Origin: DYMC01 sp035406705
Lineage (GTDB): Bacteria; Verrucomicrobiota; Lentisphaeria; Victivallales; GWF2-50-93
NCBI GenBank assembly: GCA_964426675.1
Contig: CAYRRM010000040.1
Span: 1-18,956 of the forward strand
DNA: 18,956 nucleotides
Direction: 5' to 3'
The position numbers and the translations under genes were made by a program. This document shows, piece by piece, positions 14,683-18,956 of the stretch. Position 1 is the first letter of the stretch. Each line of letters opens with the position of its first letter. Below the pieces are notes generated by a model. That model saw only the letters and a program-made list of their open reading frames with translations, searched no databases and was not told where the DNA came from.

Positions 14683-15942
14683 ATGAATTATATAATCTTT
14701 CATATTTTTCTTGCTTTTATTTTTGTTTTTTTTTCCGCTTTTTTTTCCGGAGCCGAGACAGCGCTTTTTTCATTAAACAGGGCACGCATACTTGATTATT
14801 CAAGTCAAGATGATTATACGCGTAAATGTATTGTTGAACTCATGAATGACTACCAGCGAACTCTTATTGCAATAGTACTTGGCAATATGTTTATGAATGC
14901 TTCTCTAAGCATTTGTATAAACGGAATAATTATGCATTTTAGTAAATCCCCTATTTTATCTCTTATTATTTCTCTTTTTATATCCTTAATTATTCTATTA
15001 CTTGGAGGTGAAGTTACTCCGAAAGCACTCGCTATACTAAATGCAGAAAAGATATCAAATATAGTAGCTTTACCCTTATGGTACTACAAAAAAACTGTTA
15101 TGCCTTTAATCATTCTGGTAGAAAAATTTCACTCTCTTATATGGAATAAGATTGGAAGAAAACAACAACCCCCATTATCACATGAAGAATATTATTCCTT
15201 CATAGAGATGGCTGCAGATATTGATGCATTCAGCGATTCTGAAAAAAAAATCATTGAAAAAATACTTGATTTCAATGAATTCAGAATATCAAAATTAGTA
15301 AACAACAGAATGGAAATACATTGCATCAAAAAAACAATGACTATAGAGGAAGTAAAAGAAATAATAAGAAAATCAAGACAAAAATTCATTCCAGTTGTAA
15401 ACAGTTCCATTGATGATGCAGAAATGATCCTATCATCAAAACGATTTTTCCTTAATCTTGCAAATAATAATTTGAATTGGCTTCAAAGTGACTCTTGTTT
15501 CAATGTAACATATATTCCAGAAGGGACGACTTTAAAAAAGGCTTTGCCTATTTTCTTTCAAAAAAGAGTTCCTGCGGCACTTGCAATAGATGAATTTGGA
15601 GGCGTAACAGGGATTATTTCCAAAAAAGATATTTATGAAAGAATTTTTGGTGAAATAAGTGAAGAATTTGAAAAATCAAATTTTCTTATAAAAAAGATAA
15701 ATAATTCTACATGGGAATTGAAAGGAAACATCTTATTGGAAGACTTAAAAGAGAAAATACCGTCTTTATCCATACCAACCTTAGAAGCAAGTACTTTAAA
15801 TGGCGCCATTATTGAGATTTTATCAGATTTCCCTTCCGAAGGCGATGAAGTCCAATTAGGTAATGCAACTGTAAAAATCAAAGAAATAAGCAAAAAACAT
15901 ATAACTCGATTTGAAATAAATATACAGAAAAAAAAGAAATAA
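14683..15942 (+). CDS. CorB/CNNM-like DUF21-CBS-CorC_HlyC membrane protein
   Basis: This 419-residue protein has the complete architecture of CNNM/CorB magnesium transporters. The DUF21 membrane domain (about 1-160) contains SGAETALFSL (22-31), LGN (66-68) and GGEVTPK (108-114), the conserved positions lining the ion site. A CBS pair follows (about 200-325, with VPAALAIDEFGGVTGIISKKD), then a C-terminal CorC_HlyC domain (about 335-415, with SDFPSEGDEVQLGNATVKI). Related proteins export or transport Mg2+ in response to Mg-ATP bound at the CBS domains; older annotations call them hemolysins. It follows pyrF by 7 bases, without a strong ribosome site, and precedes a second DUF21 gene by 7 bases. 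Confidence 0.93.
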   Translation: MNYIIFHIFLAFIFVFFSAFFSGAETALFSLNRARILDYSSQDDYTRKCIVELMNDYQRTLIAIVLGNMFMNASLSICINGIIMHFSKSPILSLIISLFISLIILLLGGEVTPKALAILNAEKISNIVALPLWYYKKTVMPLIILVEKFHSLIWNKIGRKQQPPLSHEEYYSFIEMAADIDAFSDSEKKIIEKILDFNEFRISKLVNNRMEIHCIKKTMTIEEVKEIIRKSRQKFIPVVNSSIDDAEMILSSKRFFLNLANNNLNWLQSDSCFNVTYIPEGTTLKKALPIFFQKRVPAALAIDEFGGVTGIISKKDIYERIFGEISEEFEKSNFLIKKINNSTWELKGNILLEDLKEKIPSLSIPTLEASTLNGAIIEILSDFPSEGDEVQLGNATVKIKEISKKHITRFEINIQKKKK

Positions 15943-15949
15943 TATAATT

Positions 15950-16936
15950 ATGATGATATATCTATTTACAACTATCTTTTTTATTTTACTTCAGGGGTTC
16001 TTCAGTGGTATGGAGACTGGCCTTATTTCTCTTTTAAAGCCACGCGTAAAACACGGCGTTGAAAACGGAGAAAAATCTGCGAAAATACTAATGTTTTTCA
16101 TTAATAATCCATCATTATTACTTGCTACAACGCTTTTAGGCACAAATATTTGTGTTGTATGCTCATCAAATATGGCAAAAAAAACTGTAGTGAGTTTCGG
16201 TTTTGATGGTGAATTCGCATTTTTCCTCACAGGACTATTTATGTCTCTAATACTTCTCAATGCAGAAATTATTCCAAAAGATTGGTTCCGTCAATTCCCA
16301 TACCCAAGAACACGAAGATTTGCAGTTATATTTTATTTAACTTATTGCATCTTCTACATCCCAGCTCACATTCTCTCATGGTATACAATGTGGATTAACA
16401 GGTTAGCGATGAAAAAAAACATAGCTCAAGATAATAAGTCCATCATCAGAAAAGATTTTTTACTTTTATTAAGAGAAAGTGAAAAATCAGGATTACTTGA
16501 TAAATCAATAGCAAGAATCATTGATAGTTCATTGTATATTCAGAATCTGAAGGCTATAAATTTTATGATAAAAAGAGAAAATATTGTAGAAATCGACGAA
16601 AATAAAACCTTAAAAGATGCATATCTTTTGTCCCAAAAAACAAGGCTTTCAAGAATTTTAGTAAAAAAAACTCAGGATAAATCAGAAAACTGGATTGGTT
16701 TTATTTCTATCTACGATATAATCTTTGATATTGATGAAAAAGACTGGGAAAAAATGAAGGTCTTAGATATTCTTAGACCTTTAAAAGAAATAAAATCTGA
16801 AGAAAAAGTTATCAACTTAATTCAAAATCCATTGAAAATATCGTCTCCATTGGTGGCAGTAAAAGAAAGTAGAACAAACTCTCACATAGGAGTAATTGAT
16901 ATCTTCGATATTTGTCAAAAGTTATTTGGCTTTTAA
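15950..16936 (+). CDS. Second DUF21-CBS membrane protein, lacking CorC_HlyC
   Basis: This 328-residue relative of the preceding gene keeps a DUF21 domain with SGMETGLISL (residues 19-28) and LLGTN (62-66), but the usual GE-x-x-PK motif reads AEIIPKDWFRQFPYPR (105-120), with Ala for the conserved Gly and an unusual aromatic/basic continuation. A diverged CBS pair follows (about 200-325: NWIGFISIYDIIFDID and SHIGVIDIFDICQKLFGF). The protein stops there, with no CorC_HlyC domain. The natural end of the CBS fold and the immediate downstream gene argue against simple truncation. The adjacent, co-directional position suggests it pairs with the full-length DUF21 protein, perhaps as a heterodimer; this is inference. 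Confidence 0.88.
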   Translation: MMIYLFTTIFFILLQGFFSGMETGLISLLKPRVKHGVENGEKSAKILMFFINNPSLLLATTLLGTNICVVCSSNMAKKTVVSFGFDGEFAFFLTGLFMSLILLNAEIIPKDWFRQFPYPRTRRFAVIFYLTYCIFYIPAHILSWYTMWINRLAMKKNIAQDNKSIIRKDFLLLLRESEKSGLLDKSIARIIDSSLYIQNLKAINFMIKRENIVEIDENKTLKDAYLLSQKTRLSRILVKKTQDKSENWIGFISIYDIIFDIDEKDWEKMKVLDILRPLKEIKSEEKVINLIQNPLKISSPLVAVKESRTNSHIGVIDIFDICQKLFGF

Positions 16937-16967
16937 TACAAACAAATCATATAAAAATATAAAAATT

Positions 16968-18410
16968 ATGCCTGAACATACCATTACATCTCTATTAAAA
17001 AACATAAAAATAGAATATTCTAAGATTACATCAGTTCAAAATTTTCCCTCTACTGTTATTGAAAACAAAGAGAAAAATACTGTGATTAACTTGCCACCAA
17101 GAACAGTCGTAAAACTTCTAATTCAACCAGAAGAAAAATCAAATATTCAAGTTGAGCTATCTTTGCCAGATCCCCGAAACTGGAATAAAAAATTTCTTGG
17201 ACTTGGAAATGGCGGAGCCGCAGGAAATATCAATACTGAAGTTTTTTTGGAGCCTCTGAGTCGTGGGTTTGCTGCTGCCACAACTGACATGGGAACTGCT
17301 CCATCACCGGATTCAGGAATACAGAATATCGCCGTCTGGAAAGATTTCGGTTATCGCGCCACCCATTTGATGACCGTCGTATCCAAACAAATTATTGAAA
17401 TCTACTACGGTATCCTACCGGAATTTTCCTATTTTAGCGGGGTTTCAACAGGAGGACAACAGGCTCTTCAGGAAGCCCAACGTTATCCAGAAGACTACGA
17501 TGGAATTATAGCAGGTCTACCAGCCCACTCTCGCGTGCCTTTACATGCATACTTTCTATGGAATGAGCAGATATTAAATAAATGTCCTTTTTCTGAACAA
17601 CAACAAAAAAACATAATAGCAGGAGCAAATGAATATATGGCTCCAAAAGAGTTACCGCAAATTGCAGGTAAATTCATATCTGATCCCAGATGTAGCACAG
17701 ATGATTTAAAAACCATTATAAAAATTGCAAAGAAAAGAGATAATTCTCTAACCAGAAAACACATAAATGCCCTATGGAAATTATTCGATGGCCCTACACA
17801 TAAATTGACAGGAGAACGTATATTCAATGGTATACCGCCTGGTAGTTCTTTTGATATCGCACACGGGCATCTATATTTATTTAAATGGGTTTTTGGTAAA
17901 GATAAATCCATAATGGATATTAATTTTGCGGAAGATATAGATTTTTACGCTGAATCTCTTGTATCTTACTTAAACGCAGAAAATCATAATATAAGTAAAT
18001 TCAAAAAAAATTCAGGCAAATTAATAATATTTTCAGGTTCCGCAGATTCATGTGTGCCATATCACGCAACTTTGGATTATTATGAAAGAGTTATTGAACA
18101 CTGTGGTTCTCTTGAGGAAGCAAAATCATTTTCAAGATTTTATATAATACCTGGAGCAAGCCATGGTAGTTCAAGTCCAGGAATAAATAAGATTCCTGAT
18201 TTTCTTGAGCTTTTAATTCAATGGAGAGAAAAAGAAATAGCTCCTGATTTCATTAAAGGTTTACGTATTATCGGTAATGAAGTTGAGATGGAAATCCCAA
18301 TATACCCGTACCCTCTAAAACCGCTCTGGGACCCAAAAAGCAAAACATTTAAATCTTTCTATGGTTCGCGTGGAGGTATCGAAAGAATATCTAAACGATT
18401 TAGAATTTAA
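16968..18410 (+). CDS. Tannase/feruloyl-esterase-family alpha/beta hydrolase, atypical CS-D-HC motif
   Basis: From ATG 16968 the product has 480 residues and matches the tannase/feruloyl esterase family: FLGLGNGGAAGNI, SRGFAAATTDMGT, WKDFGYRATHLMT and YPEDYDGIIAGLPAHSR are characteristic. The nucleophile is S160 in SGVSTGGQQ, the acid D360 in SGSADSCVPY, and the base H399 in PGASHGSSSPG. Family members normally have Cys next to both Ser and His (CS-D-HC), joined by a disulfide; here these positions are Val and Gly. There is also no signal peptide, so the enzyme looks cytoplasmic. The frame is open back to 16896, but that start would lie within the preceding gene. The ATG has no clear ribosome site. 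The ester substrate is unknown. Confidence 0.9.
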   Translation: MPEHTITSLLKNIKIEYSKITSVQNFPSTVIENKEKNTVINLPPRTVVKLLIQPEEKSNIQVELSLPDPRNWNKKFLGLGNGGAAGNINTEVFLEPLSRGFAAATTDMGTAPSPDSGIQNIAVWKDFGYRATHLMTVVSKQIIEIYYGILPEFSYFSGVSTGGQQALQEAQRYPEDYDGIIAGLPAHSRVPLHAYFLWNEQILNKCPFSEQQQKNIIAGANEYMAPKELPQIAGKFISDPRCSTDDLKTIIKIAKKRDNSLTRKHINALWKLFDGPTHKLTGERIFNGIPPGSSFDIAHGHLYLFKWVFGKDKSIMDINFAEDIDFYAESLVSYLNAENHNISKFKKNSGKLIIFSGSADSCVPYHATLDYYERVIEHCGSLEEAKSFSRFYIIPGASHGSSSPGINKIPDFLELLIQWREKEIAPDFIKGLRIIGNEVEMEIPIYPYPLKPLWDPKSKTFKSFYGSRGGIERISKRFRI

Positions 18411-18956
18411 CCTAAATTTTGCAGTTCAATCAGTCAACAAGACTTTAATCTAAATTAAACAGTTGGGCACATTTGCCGTAGATATAACAGGCAACGAGTC
18501 GAAGCTGTAGCAACTATTAGTCGAAGTTAATGAAGTAGAGACGATAAATGCGGACAATCCCTCGCAGCTTGAAAATCCGTAAAAATCGTCAACCTAAAAG
18601 CTTAATGGAGCATAATCTATAACAACCTTCATCTGCGTAAAAATAAAAACAATTTTCAATTGCTCTTTTTAGGATAAACAAAGCGAAATATTTCTACATT
18701 ACAGATGAGCATTAATCTAATCTTTTTTCAGCCCTAAAAGGCGAAAGATTGACTTGAGAATTTCCATCTAAGCCCGACTTTCTTGATCTTCGCCTCAGAA
18801 TAGTTCAAAAAAGAAGCAATCCCTCGTCTCCAAGTCAACAATGGGGCTAACCTGTCAAAATCATCTATTTACAGGCATCTTAACAAGATAAATTCAAAAT
18901 CGCATCTCAAAAATAAGAAATTTACCAAATCCTACGTTCATGAAATAAGCAAAAAA
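18411..18956. other. Right-end intergenic region, no intact gene, nested inverted repeats
   Basis: No coding region with a start codon and family match is visible in these 546 bases. On the minus strand, 18868 to 18734 is open for 45 codons and reads protein-like (FDRLAPLLTWRRGIASFL) but has no start. On the plus strand near 18460-18560 a frame interrupted by one TAG reads like a small alpha/beta domain (QLGTFAVDITGNESKL, then LVEVNEVETINADN). Both may be remnants. The phrase CAATCCCTCG occurs twice (about 18555 and 18818). No strong terminator follows the esterase gene. Confidence 0.4.
18739..18838. repeat. Nested, overlapping inverted repeats
   Basis: AGGCGAA(A)GAT (18739-18749) can pair with ATCTTCGCCT (18786-18795) as a 10-bp stem with one bulged A and a loop of about 36 nt. 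A second, mutually exclusive pairing joins TTGACTTGAGA (18749-18759) to TCTCCAAGTCAA (18827-18838). Two alternative hairpins could mark a structured RNA, or the ends of a small degraded repeat element. Confidence 0.35.

Noticed and set aside
16896..16967. Upstream start for the tannase-family gene
   Set aside because: It would begin inside the second DUF21 gene and add residues that are only a shadow of that coding sequence; the ATG at 16968 follows the DUF21 stop.
17495..17911. Minus-strand open frame of 138 codons
   Set aside because: It lies wholly opposite the esterase gene, whose product has clear family motifs, and its own translation shows no recognisable domain.
1..18956. CRISPR arrays, tRNA, rRNA, intact insertion sequences or integrase
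   Set aside because: No regularly spaced repeats, tRNA cloverleaf, rRNA-like segment, transposase motif or tyrosine recombinase was seen on either strand.

Overview
This window is an AT-rich stretch of a bacterial chromosome with mostly compact, non-overlapping or slightly overlapping genes. A LacI-type repressor paired with a Gfo/Idh/MocA dehydrogenase, a TonB/TolA-like envelope protein, two DUF21 membrane transporters and a HEAT-repeat protein suggest a Gram-negative, possibly PVC-type (Lentisphaerota-like) bacterium. That taxonomic guess rests on gene style only and is weak.

Left flank (1-1745): an accessory region. It holds one methyltransferase of the pseudaminic-acid-associated family on the minus strand, visibly richer in G+C than everything to its right. 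Its stop codon lies inside an integron attC-like site. Around it are short decayed reading-frame remnants and inverted repeats, and no other intact gene.

Block A (1746-3765, plus): three genes joined by ATGA stop/start overlaps: a HIT-family nucleotide hydrolase, a MEMO1-family (AmmeMemoRadiSam B) protein and a TcdA-like t6A dehydratase. Block B (3889-6151, plus): a LacI-family repressor, preceded by a perfect 20-bp palindrome on its own -35 element, and a Gfo/Idh/MocA oxidoreductase with a cysteine-rich insertion.

Block C: S-adenosylhomocysteinase (minus, 7597-6197) diverges from a TonB-like anchored protein, which is followed by a soluble GAF-PAS-PAS hybrid histidine kinase with a receiver domain (plus, to 11097). 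A DUF486 membrane protein (minus) converges on the kinase.

Block D (11541-18410, plus): a tightly packed run of six genes: an unknown six-helix membrane protein overlapping a HEAT-repeat protein, pyrF, two consecutive DUF21/CBS (CorB/CNNM-like) transporters, and a tannase/feruloyl-esterase-family hydrolase that has lost both cysteines of the family's CS-D-HC motif. The last 546 bases carry no intact gene, but do contain nested inverted repeats.

No CRISPR array, tRNA, rRNA or intact transposase was found. The points most worth a second look are the cassette-like methyltransferase, the HIT-MEMO-TcdA coupling, the altered esterase active-site motif, the asymmetric DUF21 pair and the membrane/HEAT gene pair.
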